Positions 1 through 10,884 of a stretch of DNA of 64,000 nucleotides are shown here, piece by piece. Position 1 is the first letter of the stretch, and each line of letters begins with the position of its first letter. A program made the position numbers and the translations under genes. The notes beneath the pieces were generated by a model. That model was not told where the DNA came from and did not search any database. It saw only the letters and a list, made by a program, of their open reading frames with translations. Origin of the DNA: Auxenochlorella pyrenoidosa (taxonomy: Eukaryota > Chlorophyta > Trebouxiophyceae > Chlorellales > Chlorellaceae); assembly GCA_001430745.1 (NCBI GenBank), contig KQ482057.1, positions 749,502 through 813,501 of the forward strand, read 5' to 3'.

Positions 1-1922
1 GCTGCTGCTGCTGCTGCGCCTGCTGCTGCGGGTCTGGCTGGGGGCCGCCCCACAGTGAGCTCAGGTTCAGGCCGCTCATGCGCAGTCGGCCGCCTGCAAG
101 CAGGGCAGAGCATCCATGTCAGCGGACAAATATCGACGCTGAGGGCTCATGCACCTGCTGGTTGCTCTTCCCCCGCCTTTGCCCATCAGCCTCAGCACTC
201 AGTCCCCTAGATTCACGGGGTGTTGAGAGGACTTGATGCAGGCACTCACTGGAAGGCGGGAACGGCATCCAGGGCCCCTGCAGCCAGCCGCTGTGCGGGT
301 TGGCATCGCCGTCGTGCGGGTGCCGCGTCGGCAGCGCCGAGTCGCCGCCGCTGCCGGCGGTGTGGGCAATGAACGACGGGCTGCGCAGGCAGAAGGGCAG
401 CGCCCGCTCCACCGCCTGGTAGGTGGCGCTGCTGGGCAGCAGCCAGCGCAGGCGGCCGGTCACAAAGGCGTGGCCGACCTGCCGAACAGGGGGTTTGTGG
501 GGGCGGCAGTGTGAGCGCGTGCCAGCAGTGCATGCACAGCGAGTACTTTCAAGACGCTATCCCTCTGCAGGCGAGCCTGCTGTCTGGAACGCGGCCATGA
601 TGGAAGAGAGAGCGGCCTGTCACGAGCTATCAAGTGCGCAAACACGCCAGCACACAAAGTTCCATCATGTGCTCAACACTTGCAGCACACTCGGCAACAA
701 TCGCCCTGGTATCCAGCCGGCCCGCTCAGCGCACCAGCAAGCCTGTCAGGTGGCCCAGCAGGCTGGCTCGCGGCACCAGCAGCTGCCAGATGACCAGCAG
801 GGCCCAGGGGAAGGCCCAGGTGGGCACCGAGAACAGCCCAAAAATGCTGCAGGGCGGGAGAAGGCACAGGGCACCGGGCGCCTGGGCGCAGCACACGCCC
901 AGCCTCCGTGCCAAGCCTGCAGCCTGCGCAACCCCGGAGGTCCCCTGCCCCCGCCCACTCCTGTGCAGGCATGCAGGCCCAACGGTTACCATTTGACCAT
1001 GCCCTCTACATCCCCTCAACCCCCTGCCAGCCTGCCCTCTCCCCCCGGCTTGCCTTCGCGTCGGCGACGCAGCCTGGTGGCTGTCGATGAGCACCAGCCC
1101 AAAAATCACGCCAGACAGGCCGACTGCACACTGGCGGTAGAAGTCGAGCATGGCTGGGAGCGCCAGGGGCAGGGCGGCAGAGGCGGCGGCCGCCGCCACA
1201 TAGAGGGCGCCTCCCAGCGTCTGCGAAGCGGGAAGGCGCATGCATGCGTATGTAGGCAATGTGTGCTGGGTCTGCTGGGCGATTCGGACAGCCCCACGGC
1301 AGGGCTGGGCGTGCGCTACTGCTGGCGGCTTTGGGTAAGCACTGCAGCCAATGCAGGCACGCACAGCGAGCAGGCACACATGGTGCCCAGGCACGCCTGA
1401 CGTGAAGGCGGGCAGGCCCTTCCCAGCTGTGCGCGCACCGTCAGCAGCAGCATGACCCACAGCAGCTGGAGGGAGCCAAAGTGGCGTTCCAGGGAGGCGC
1501 CTGCAGGCAGGGCAGGCAGTGGGGAGTGCTCGAGCAACAGAAATGGGCAAGGCAAACATCAGGTGTGCAATTGCTTGAGTGCACGGGCCAGGCAGTCAGC
1601 GAGTGTGCAAGCGCATCGTTGCAAGCACCCCGGCAGGGCTGGCAAGTGAGCGGCAGGGGGGCAGCTGCCTACTCCAGCCCGCCTGCCAGGCACAGCGGCT
1701 GCACGCACGCCGCAGTTGGCCGGCACACCCTCACCCAGGGGCAGGAAGGCCAGCATGTTCATGCCCAGGTGCAGCAGGCCGGCATGGGACAGCGCAGCAG
1801 TGAGCACGCGGAAGGCCTGGCCGTGGAGCACGGGTGCGGCGGCCAGGCAGACGGACGACGTGTCGGGGAAGCCGGTGAGGGCAGACAGCAGGTACAGGCC
1901 GACGCAGGCCACGAACGTGCTT
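1..1922 (-). CDS. Rhomboid-family intramembrane serine protease (partial, runs off left edge)
   Basis: Exons 1735-1922, 1439-1500, 1054-1220, 735-846, 250-478 and 1-103 join in phase. The order of features is a membrane segment ending LHLGMNMLAFLPLGEG, then SLERHFGS, the catalytic-serine motif VGLSGVIFG, and the catalytic-histidine motif LLGHLTGLL. Ser and His are the rhomboid dyad, so an active intramembrane protease is expected; substrate and organelle are unknown. The C-terminal part after the last helix (SGLNLSSLWGG, then glutamine repeats at the window edge) resembles the soluble tail of RHBDD1/RBL14-type rhomboids. The 1054/846 junction uses a GC donor and restores frame as SPTR-SIFGLF. 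The start is not resolved: the frame stays open upstream of 1922 without an ATG I trust, and an ATG at 2164 would need another intron. The last exon continues outside the window. Confidence 0.85.
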
Positions 1923-2335
1923 CTGCAAACAGGTGCAGCCTTGCAGTTTGTTTCGATGGTGCAGCAACAGCAGGGGTTCAGCTTGTAGCGGCTGGCCCGG
2001 CAACAAGCCGCCCGGCGGCAGCCGCCGGCTGTGGCAGTGTGGGTGCGCCAAACCGTCGGCGATCGGACTTCCGGCACACCGAATCACCTCGTGATGAACG
2101 GAACGCCTCCCCACCACACTCTAGCCCGCGTTTGCAGGCTGGCCTCGCTCGAGACCAGCGGCATCGTGAGCTCTCCTTGCTCAGCCAGCTTGAATGTTAC
2201 TGCTGGACCCCCCGTAACAGGATGTACAGACGATCAAAACAGGCGCGAGCCTGCCCGGTGAGAGCTGTTTGAGCCGCCAGTGGCCGCCTGGCGCTGCCCC
2301 GCATGGAGCGAGCCTTCTTCTCTGTCAGCATCAAC

Positions 2336-2340
2336 TTACA
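2336..2340 (-). promoter_or_regulatory. TGTAA poly(A) signal after the RimP-like gene
   Basis: TGTAA reads on the minus strand 22 nt past the stop codon at 2362. TGTAA is the usual chlorophyte polyadenylation signal. Confidence 0.5.
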
Positions 2341-2361
2341 GTTCATGGCAGCACACGCCCC

Positions 2362-4518
2362 TCAAAAGTCGATGTGCAGGTTCACTCGACGGATGGCAGA
2401 CAGCGGCAGCTCAAACAGCGTGTCGCGCTGCTTGCGCGACAGCCCCCGCCCCTTGCCGCCGGTGCGGTTGGCGCGCACGTCGGCGAGGCGCCAGCGAGTG
2501 AGCGCCGCCGCTGCGTCATGCGACTCAAAGCTGAGCACCTTGACGTCCAACTGCGGGGGCAGGGGGCCGAGGGTGGCGAATTTCGGACCCGCTGCAGCAA
2601 GTCTAGCGCGCAGACATCCAAGCCGTGGCCGCATGGGACATATGGCCGTCGGTTGCTCAGGTTGCACACACTGCTTGCTGGCCGCCAGATGCTGCCCTTG
2701 CCAAGCATGGTTGTGCTCCGCTCCCATGTGCTAGTTGTTGAGCTTCCAGTTCGCAAACACAAGGGGCCAGCGCGCGTCCATGGGCAGACACACAGGGGCT
2801 CCCGCATGCAGGCAAACCCTCGCCACCCCGCAGGGGCTGCCCACCTTGTCTCCCTCCAGGCTGTACTCCACCCGCATGGGCAGCTCGCCAAAGCGCTCCA
2901 GCTCCGCTGGCACGCGCACCTGCCGCTCGGCGCCCTGCACAGGCGCAGGGAGTCGACGGGTCGACCAACTGCCAGGTCGGCTGGTGCACATCAGGCAGCC
3001 TTGGAGCACGCGCGCTCCTGCCAACCGCACGGTTGCCGCGGCTCGAATGGCGCCCCGGTGCAGACATACGCCAACCCTAAAGGCCAAAACAGTCGTGCCG
3101 CAGCCCCCAAAGGGCACCTCGCCCCCAAGTTAAACTCCCGCCTCCATGCGCCCTCACAGGGGAGGACACCTCGACCTCAATCTCGCCCGCCGCTGCCTCG
3201 CCCACCGCCGCCTCATAGGCCGCGTTGAACTGGCGGCTGAAGGCGGCGACATCGTCCAGCGAGGGCGAGCCATACTGGTCTGTGGCAGCGGAGAAGGGGT
3301 GAGGGGAGCAGGGGTGGGGGGTTGGTGCAGACCCTTGCATGCAGGGTCTGCCCCCCATGCAGGCCTGCGGGGGCAGCGACAAGCTGCACGGCTAGGCAAG
3401 CACAAGGGCGCAGGGTCTGGCGTGCGGCGCATTTTGCCAACACCACATGCGCGCATCCGATCAGGCTACACCGGCGTGGGTTGGCCGCAGCGCGGGCCGC
3501 AGCGGGGCCGGCCCGCACCTGTCAGCTTGTCCAGCCGGATGTCGAGCCGCTTGCTCGAGGGGATGGCGCGGAAGGAGAAGAGGCGGATGTCCTGCAGCCC
3601 CGCCTCTGCCGCCGAGGAGCCGTCCAGCAGCTGCTGCACCACCGCCAGCGCCTTCTCCCCCCTGCAGCCACACGCGGTCGACCGGAAGGTGCCAGGGGTG
3701 CTGTCGATGGAGAGTGTTGAGACAAGCTGGGCAGGGCAGAGGGCCTGTGACAGGTGCCGCGCAGCCGCCCGCCTCAGCACTGCATAAGCAACCTGGTCCA
3801 AAGATGCCACGCGTCTACAGCAGGCCCCACCTTGCGCCACTAATGGACCGCGCCACCCAGGACTCACCACTCCACGCCCCCCGTGCTCAGCTCCGGCCCC
3901 ACTTGCTCCTCCAGCTCCTCCCAATCATCCAGGAACTCGTCGTCAGCTGCCGACAGGTCACCTGCATGTGTGGGTACAGAGCGGTTCGCAACAGGGTTTG
4001 TCGCAGCTTTCCGGCGCCCTCCTCTCGCGCATCCTGATGGGGTGGGCAGCCAGCGAGGCGGGCTGCAGCATTGGCTTGGGCCTGGCAGCACGCACCGATG
4101 GCCACAGCCTCGCCCTGCTCCGCTGCTTCCTCCTCATCGCCCGCTGCCTCCTCTGCTGCCTTGGGCTTGGCTGCAGGTCGCTGCTGCTGCCGCTTGCCGG
4201 TGGACAGGCAGCGGGCACGCTGGCGGTGCAGCAGCGCCGCTGCCGCCGCTGGTGGCTGCTGCGACCCCAGGACCTGCGGGCTCTGAGCGGTCCACAAGGC
4301 CTGTGAATGCCAGCTGTAGGCTGCGGCCCGCGCCAGCGCGCCTGCAGAGCGCGGAGTGAACAGCGTGGAGGCCCTGGCTCAGCGTCACTGCCTCATCACT
4401 TCATAATACATTTTCAAGAAGGTCGATTCATCCAGAAAAGCGGTGCGATGGCCCATCGGTACCCACCCTTTTGCAGAGCCGCTCGCCGGCCTGCGAGCTG
4501 CAGCACACGGCTTAGCAT
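2362..4518 (-). CDS. RimP-like (UPF0090) ribosome maturation factor, probably plastid-targeted
   Basis: RimP assists 30S subunit assembly in bacteria; plants keep a nuclear-encoded organellar version. The gene shows, in order: an arginine-rich start (MLSRVLQLAGRRAALQ) typical of a transit peptide, an acidic linker (DDEFLDDWEELEEQ), ALAVVQQLLDG with KRLDIRLDKLTG, DDVAAFSRQFNAAYEAAVG, EIEVEVSSP, VRVPAELERFGELPMRV, and a C-terminal GKGRGLSRKQRDTLFEL. These match the plant UPF0090 layout block by block (EVSSPG-type motif, LERF, ADIRVN, KGRxLSKKQR). At least six exons; donor at 4096 and acceptor at 3961 are in phase. The join from exon 1 (donor about 4460) to exon 2 (about 4302-4313) is my choice among nearby AG sites. 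The NDH-SelD stop lies 124 bp upstream on the same strand. Confidence 0.82.
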
Positions 4519-4641
4519 CGTGCGTTGGGATCCAACAATTCAATTGGCATGCGCAAAAATAGCAGGGAGACGGTCCATGCATCGATGCCAGGAGTTCCAC
4601 CGCTGCCGCTGCTGCCGCCTGCAAGGCCCATGCACGACGCT

Positions 4642-7600
4642 TCAATGGGACAGGCCATGCAGCTGCAGGCATGGCGCGTCCTCGCCATCCAGCACCCCTG
4701 CGACGCGGCCAACCACCGCTGCGCTGACAAAGCCTGCCTCCCGCAGCTCTGCCACGCAGCGCTCTGCTGCATCTGCTGGAACTGCCGCAAGCAGGCCGCC
4801 CGCTGCAGCAGGAGAAGCAGCGATGGGAGGAAAAGGACTCAGTCAAGCAAGGATGATACAGATGGCCTTCCCAAGGGCGATAGAGGACAGAGGGGCAGCA
4901 CGGACCATGCTGGGCATGCATGGTCCAAACAGCGCGCAGACTCGACCCAAACCACCGCACACCCCGACCGCTGCTTAGCCGCCTCTCACATGTCTGGGGG
5001 TCGACCAGCAGCGCAAAGGTTGCAGCCGCGGCGCTGCCCTCCAGCGGCGCCCCGCCCTGCACCACCGCCGCCACACGCGCGTTCTCGGCATGCAGCGAGC
5101 TCAGGTGCCCCGCAGCAGCGCACTCTCCAGCCCCTTGAAGCAAGGGGACTGCGGCTGCGTCTAGCGATGCCAGCACCTGCAGGGGCATGCGAAGGCAGTT
5201 TCGTGCATGGAAATGGGCAGGGGCAACTTCTAGGGAATGCCAAGCTGGGCGGCTTGGGCACGCTCCCCGTGCAAGGACGATGTACAAACAACCAGTCTGT
5301 CAGGGGCCTCCCTGGGGCTGGCCATACCCCTCCACTAGGCAGGTTTTGACGTGAATCAAAATGATCCGAAAATGACACAGTCCCACGCCGAGCACGATAG
5401 GCAGAGCGGGGTCAACAAGAGGGGCTGCCGGCCCTGCCTTGCTGGCCCGGGCCATCTCAGCCAGGTGCCCCAGCAGCCCAAAGCCGGTCACATCGGTGCA
5501 GGCGGTGGCGCCGTGCCGACGCAGCACGGGTACAGCGGTGCCTGCAGCGCGTGGGCGGGAGGGCAGAGCAGCGGCTTGGGGCCACGGGCGCCGAGCGGCC
5601 CAAGCACCACACCTCCTGCTGCCCAGGCTCCAGGCCCTTGCCTGCCTGTGCAGACACAAATAAGCCATGTGGCTGCGGCACATAACACTTGGCACAGACC
5701 CCCGACGGGTGCGCCCCTGGCTGCGGCGACTCGCACCGTTGCTCTGGAGCATGGTGTCGATGGCCGCCTCGACCCACCGCCCCTTGCCGCCGCCGCGCAT
5801 CTCCGCTGCCAACAGCGTGCCTGCAGCGGCGGAGCATCTCTCTCAAGGATCTCACGGGATGAGCAACTGGCCAGGCAGTCGGGGATCTGGCGCAGCGGGC
5901 TGCCAACTGGCTGTGGCTGGTCAAAGACTGCTTTAACCCTGCTGCTTCTGGCAGCTAAGCTGACGGGCTGCAGGCTGAACAGCCTGAGCCCGGAGCCCTG
6001 CCTGTCCACGGTGGCGCTGGTCTGGGCCAACCCCGGAGGTGGCTAGCCGCACCCTTTGGCGTCCAATCAACCTGGATATGGAATGCTTCCCCCAACCCAC
6101 ACACCCATCCACGCACACGATCACTCCACACATACACAAGCTTGCCTGTGCCGATGGGCTTGGTGAGGACCAGCGCCTGGCCCGGCTGCATGCCGGACTT
6201 GCGCAGGATGCCGTCCCGCGGGACGCTGCCGTACACCGAGAAGCCTGCAGCTGGGGGCAGGGCAGCGGCAGTCAGCCACGCCGGGGGCTGTTGGGTGGTC
6301 CATCTCGACGAGAGATGAGTGCTCACTGCTCATACATGTTGGTTCAGTCAATGTCATGCTAACAGGATGGCGCAACCAGCCTTTAGCTGGCGGCTCAGTT
6401 GTGCAGTTTGCGTGGACCAAGCAGCATGGAGTGCGCTTGACTTGTTGCCAACACCCTCCTTGCAGAAGAGAGGAAGCCCCGTATGCCCTCGCTGCCTCCC
6501 CTCTTGCCTCCCTGCACCAAACCCTGCATAATTAGAGTCTAAGACACAGGGGCTCACCCAGCGCCAGCTCCGCGCCCTCGCTGCTGTGACCGCCCACCAG
6601 GGCACACCCGGCGGGCCGCAGCACGCGCAGCGCCCCCGCCATCAGCTGCAGCAGGTCCTCCTCCATGAGGGCGGGCGCCGCCAGCGGCACCACCGCGGTG
6701 GCCATGGCCGCCGTCGGCGTTGCGCCTGCACCAGGACGCACCACAGACAGGCAAGGCAGCCCGTTTAGAGCAAAGAGCCCGTTTAGGGCCTGATGCTGAA
6801 TCCACATTTGGAAGCGCTGCAGCACGTTGTGTCACCGCATCGCTGCCAGCAACCAGGTGCGGCCTGCAGCGAAGCTGCGCACATGGTGCAGATGGTGCGT
6901 GGCGGGTACGCCGAGCCTCCATGGCGCCTGCCATGCCAACCCACGGCCATGCCAGCGATAAAAATGTCAGCAACTGAAACAGTGACCGCTGCCCACCCAT
7001 GGCATAGCAGTCGCTGAGCGCGTGGTTGGCGGCGATCTGGCCAAACACAAAGGGGTCTGCCACCATGGCCCTGAAGAAGTCAACGGTGTGCACCTGCAGG
7101 GGGGCCGAGGAAGGCCGGCCCAGGGAGGCGCAGGGAATTGGATCCGCATGCGGCGCTGCGGCGGGACGTCAGACGAAGCTCGCAGCATGCACCTGCCCAG
7201 AGGTAAGGAAGTGGGGTCGGTGCTGAGGTGGCCGCAGCGCGGCACGCAGAATCGGGAGATTGGAGGGGATCTGGCAGGCAGGCGAGACATGCAAGGCACA
7301 AGGAGGCACCTGGGCATTCATCGGCAACCATCACCAGAGCGCAGCCAGTCCCACCCAACCAGGAGCGCACCGTAACATGCCCTGGAGGAGGCGGCTCCAG
7401 CACGGCTGCGTCATCGGGGGAGTCTAGCCCAAGCACTACGCTTCTGCCTGCTGCTGCTTCTGCTGCGGCTGCTCCTCTTGCTGCAACAGTCGCTGCCGCA
7501 CCTGCTCCTGCTGCTGCCTCCAGCCCCTCGCCGCTGCCCTCTTCTGCCGCCGCTCCTGCTGCTGCGCCGCCCTCGCCCTCCTGCTGCAGCCGGCGCAGCA

Positions 7601-10510
7601 CCCGCGTCAGCGTGGACGCCCCCACCTTGCTGCCGCAGCCGCCGCACCTCATCTTCGCGCCAGCCAGCAGCGCGAGCTCCTCGGCGCCCAGCCGGGCAGC
7701 CAGCGCCAGAGAGGGGCTGGGCAGCGGCGGCGGGCTGGCGGCGCGGACGCCTGGCCCGCCCCCCTGCATGGCCTCAAAGTCGAGGTCTGAGCCAAACTTG
7801 TCCATGAAGGCGCGGTCGATTCTGTCCTTCCAGGCCCACAGCCAGCCGCCCTGGGCGCCTGCGGGAAGGCCGGGGGGCGCCACAGGGAGGTTGGCACGAC
7901 CGATACACACGGCCAACACAGGGTGCACCTATCGGGGTGCACGCAGCAGGGGAGGATTGGCACAGCGTGGCACGGCACACCGACATGGCAGCGCTGGGCA
8001 GGAGGGACGCTGGCCCCTTCGTCAGCCACCGTGGGCGCCCCAAGCAGCGCCAGGGGTTGCGAGGCTCACCGAACCAGCCCTTGGTGGCCACTGCATACTT
8101 GTCGCCGGCGCTGATGAGGGAGAGGAAGGTGGACTGGGGGGTCCAGGGGCGCAGGGGCTCGCCGGCCAGTGAGCGCCGCAGGTTCTCCGCCAGCGGGGGC
8201 CCCTGCAGGCAGTGGCCCAGGCTGGGCAGCTTATTAGCACAGCGACACAGAGCAACACAAGAAACCAAACTTTGGACGTTCTTCTTCAAACGCTCGACCA
8301 AAGTGGGCGAGCACACTGATTGAGTGTGGGGCACTGCTGCCGCAGGCGGGGTGCCCGCCCGGCTTTAGCGACTGCAAAAGGTAGGGCTCCCAAAAATCTT
8401 GGTGTTGGCATTGGCACAGCGCTTTATGCGAAGGCAGGGGCTGCAGCAACAGTGCCGACATCACAGATGAGCAGGGCAGAAGCAGTGCGTGGGGGTGCAC
8501 CCACCGCGCGGACCGCAAATACGCCGGCCTTAGGGCGTGGGCTGGCCCGGCTGGCGGCCACGTCGCCCGCTGCAAACACGTTTGGCGGGCCGCCCTCGCT
8601 GCACAGGCAGTCGTCCACGAGCAGGAAGCCGTCTGTCCGGGGGAGGGGGGGGGGGGGGGCGGGGGGGGGCGAGCAGGTTTTCTGCAGTTGGTGAGGCGTG
8701 TGCAACACCAGCGCCCGACATTGCAGGGACCTCGTGCTCATGCGACGAGCAGCCCCTGCCGCCGCTGCAGGGTCAGGCTGCCCAGCCCACCGCCGACCTG
8801 CATCCACCGGCAGCCCCGTGTCGGCCAGCCAGCTGGCGGCGCTGGCCTGGGTGCTCCACAGGCACTCGTCAAAGGAAACGCGCCCCCCATCCGCCAGCAG
8901 CAGCTGCCCGGAAAGGACCTCCTTGACGCCGCCAGCCACCTCGTACAGTTCAATACCACGCTCCTGCAGGCCAGGACCAGCCGCCCAGTGGGGCGCGACT
9001 GTCGGAGGCGCACAGGGCGCAGCTTGCCCTGCAGCTGCTCTCCTCTGCCGCAGCATGAAAGGCATCGCGCTGCATGCAAGCTTGCCTTGAGCAGCGGCAG
9101 GAAGGCTCGCCGGGCGTAGGGGGTGAGCGCTTGGAGGATGGGGCCCCGCGAAACGAGCGCCACGGTCAGGGGGCTGCTGATGCCCGCCGCCCGCCGCTCA
9201 TTGCCCAGCCTGCACGGCAGGCCGAGGGCTCGCGCAACGGCGCTCGAGACACAGAGACACCATCACGTTGTGTTGCACAGCGCATGCGCAGCGTGAGGCA
9301 TCAGGAAGCGCGGCTTCACAACCTGCATGCCTGGCTGCCAGTGCGCGCATGCGCACCTGTACTGCAGCGCGCACGCCAGCTCCACCCCCGCGGCTCCTCC
9401 CCCCACCACTGCCACGCGCAGCGGCACTTCTGCCGACACCGCCCTCGCCAGCAGCGCCTCGAAACGAGGCACCAGCCTGCGATGGGCACGCACACGCGGC
9501 GGGCTTACAAGCATGTCACGGATAGACAAGACGCGCCAGCCTCGGTGGCACAGCAGGGCGCCCCAAATGCACACGCCCAGGCCTCAAGGGCCGCACCCGT
9601 TGATAGGCTTGACGGGGGTGGTGTGTTCCGCTGCCCCCGGCACAGCCGACAGCGCCGGGGTGATGCCCAGGTTGAGGGAGAGGACGTCGTAGCGCACGGG
9701 GGGGCGGCCCCGCAGCAGCACCCGCTGGCCCTGCTTGGGCAGGTGGGGAGGGGAGGGCGGGCGCATGCGGACTCATTCAGCAGGTGCGCGCCCGCAGCAT
9801 GAAGGGACCCTTCACAACGGGGGCGGTGCTCAGCTGGTGCACACCGGCAGCCTCTGCGCCCCCTGAGATATGCAACTCTCTCCTTCTACCCCCTTCAGCC
9901 AGACCTGGCTGCCCAGCCAGCCCCCCTGGGCCCTCCACCCTCCCTGCTCCACCAGTGCCAACCTGTGTATCCAGGCCCCGAGCTTCAGCATGGATGAGCC
10001 GTGCGCCAGCAAAGCGTGCGAGCCGGGACAGGTCGATGTGCACCTCGTCGTAGGAGTAGAACCCCGAGATGTACCCAGGCAGCATGCCGCTGCACAGGTG
10101 ACGGTGGCGAGGACACGCGGTGACGCTGCGCCCGACAGCCTCGGCAGCCTTCGATGACGCGGGCCTAGCACCGGCAGGCTATTTTCACCGTGCGAGGTAC
10201 CAGCAAGCACAATCAACGTGCAGACAGGCTGCCCTGACCATTGAGAGGCGCTGGCATGCCCACCTGTAGGGCGTGTGCACCGTCGAGGTGACTAGCGTGA
10301 CCCGCACCCCGGCCATCGGCCGCATGGCAAACTGCTTGAGGACGGTCACATGGGAGTGGCCGCCGCCCACAAGCACCAGGTCCTGGGCAGTGGTATGGAG
10401 GGACCCAGCAAGGACCTCAGCAGTGGGGTGGGCAGGCAGGGCGAACCTGCGGGCGGCGCTGGCGCTGGCGGCAGCGAGCGGCGGCAGTGACGCAATGCCT
10501 AGGCTAGAAC
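4642..10510 (-). CDS. NDH-SelD fusion: pyridine-nucleotide oxidoreductase joined to selenide, water dikinase
   Basis: The N-terminal half is a flavoprotein like type II NADH dehydrogenases: FAD motif [13 protein letters not shown] (about 10380), [15 protein letters not shown] motif [14 protein letters not shown] (about 9400), [15 protein letters not shown], and NVFAAGDVA. The C-terminal half is selenophosphate synthetase (selenide + ATP to selenophosphate): catalytic MRCGGCGSK with Cys (TGC) and Lys, [76 protein letters not shown] and LLVDPQTSGGLLA, ending HGLSH. The catalytic position is Cys, not selenocysteine. About 17 exons. Three introns use GC donors (donors at 9085, 6145, 5447), each restoring frame and family motif. 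NDH-SelD fusions are known in cyanobacteria and algae; the NDH half is thought to supply or sense reduced selenium, but its role is unproven. The first exon is unresolved: the frame is open to about 10560 without an ATG. Confidence 0.92.
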
Positions 10511-10884
10511 GCGATCGGCAGCATCGGGCGCTTGTGATCGATCCGAGAATTGCTTCTCACTCATTAGCAATTCTGCGCAGGCCGTGTAGGCTGTATAAGG
10601 ACGGCCCCACCCCCGCCAGAAGCTTACCCGCAGGGCCGGAGCCCCTGGCTGCATCATCGACCTATATTTGAGAATGGATATAGTTTAGACGGCGGTCGCC
10701 ACTCATTCGAGGTCCATGGCAAGCAGGCTGCTGCCCCCCCTCATGCCGTGCTCGCCTGCTGCCTGCATTACTCCTGCTCTTGTGCTCGTGTTCATGGGCA
10801 TAGAGGCATTCAATCATTCAACATTCATCCATCGTGGAGATCGATACAAACAACAAGCAGGGGCTGCAGCGGGTGAGCCCCAGA
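10511..10884. other. Intergenic: NDH-SelD 5' region and RAMA-CW 3' end
   Basis: Both neighbours are on the minus strand. A possible short first exon for NDH-SelD starts at ATG 10657 and ends at GTAAGC (10627-10622), but its phase does not fit the next readable frame. I see nothing else that looks coding. Confidence 0.4.

Noticed and set aside
423..1400. Long plus-strand open frame opposite the rhomboid gene
   Set aside because: High GC makes antisense frames open. The minus strand has in-phase exons with rhomboid catalytic motifs; this frame has none.
7478..7807. Leu/Pro-rich plus-strand frame
   Set aside because: Antisense of the SelD N-terminal exon, where the catalytic CGGCGSK motif reads on the minus strand.
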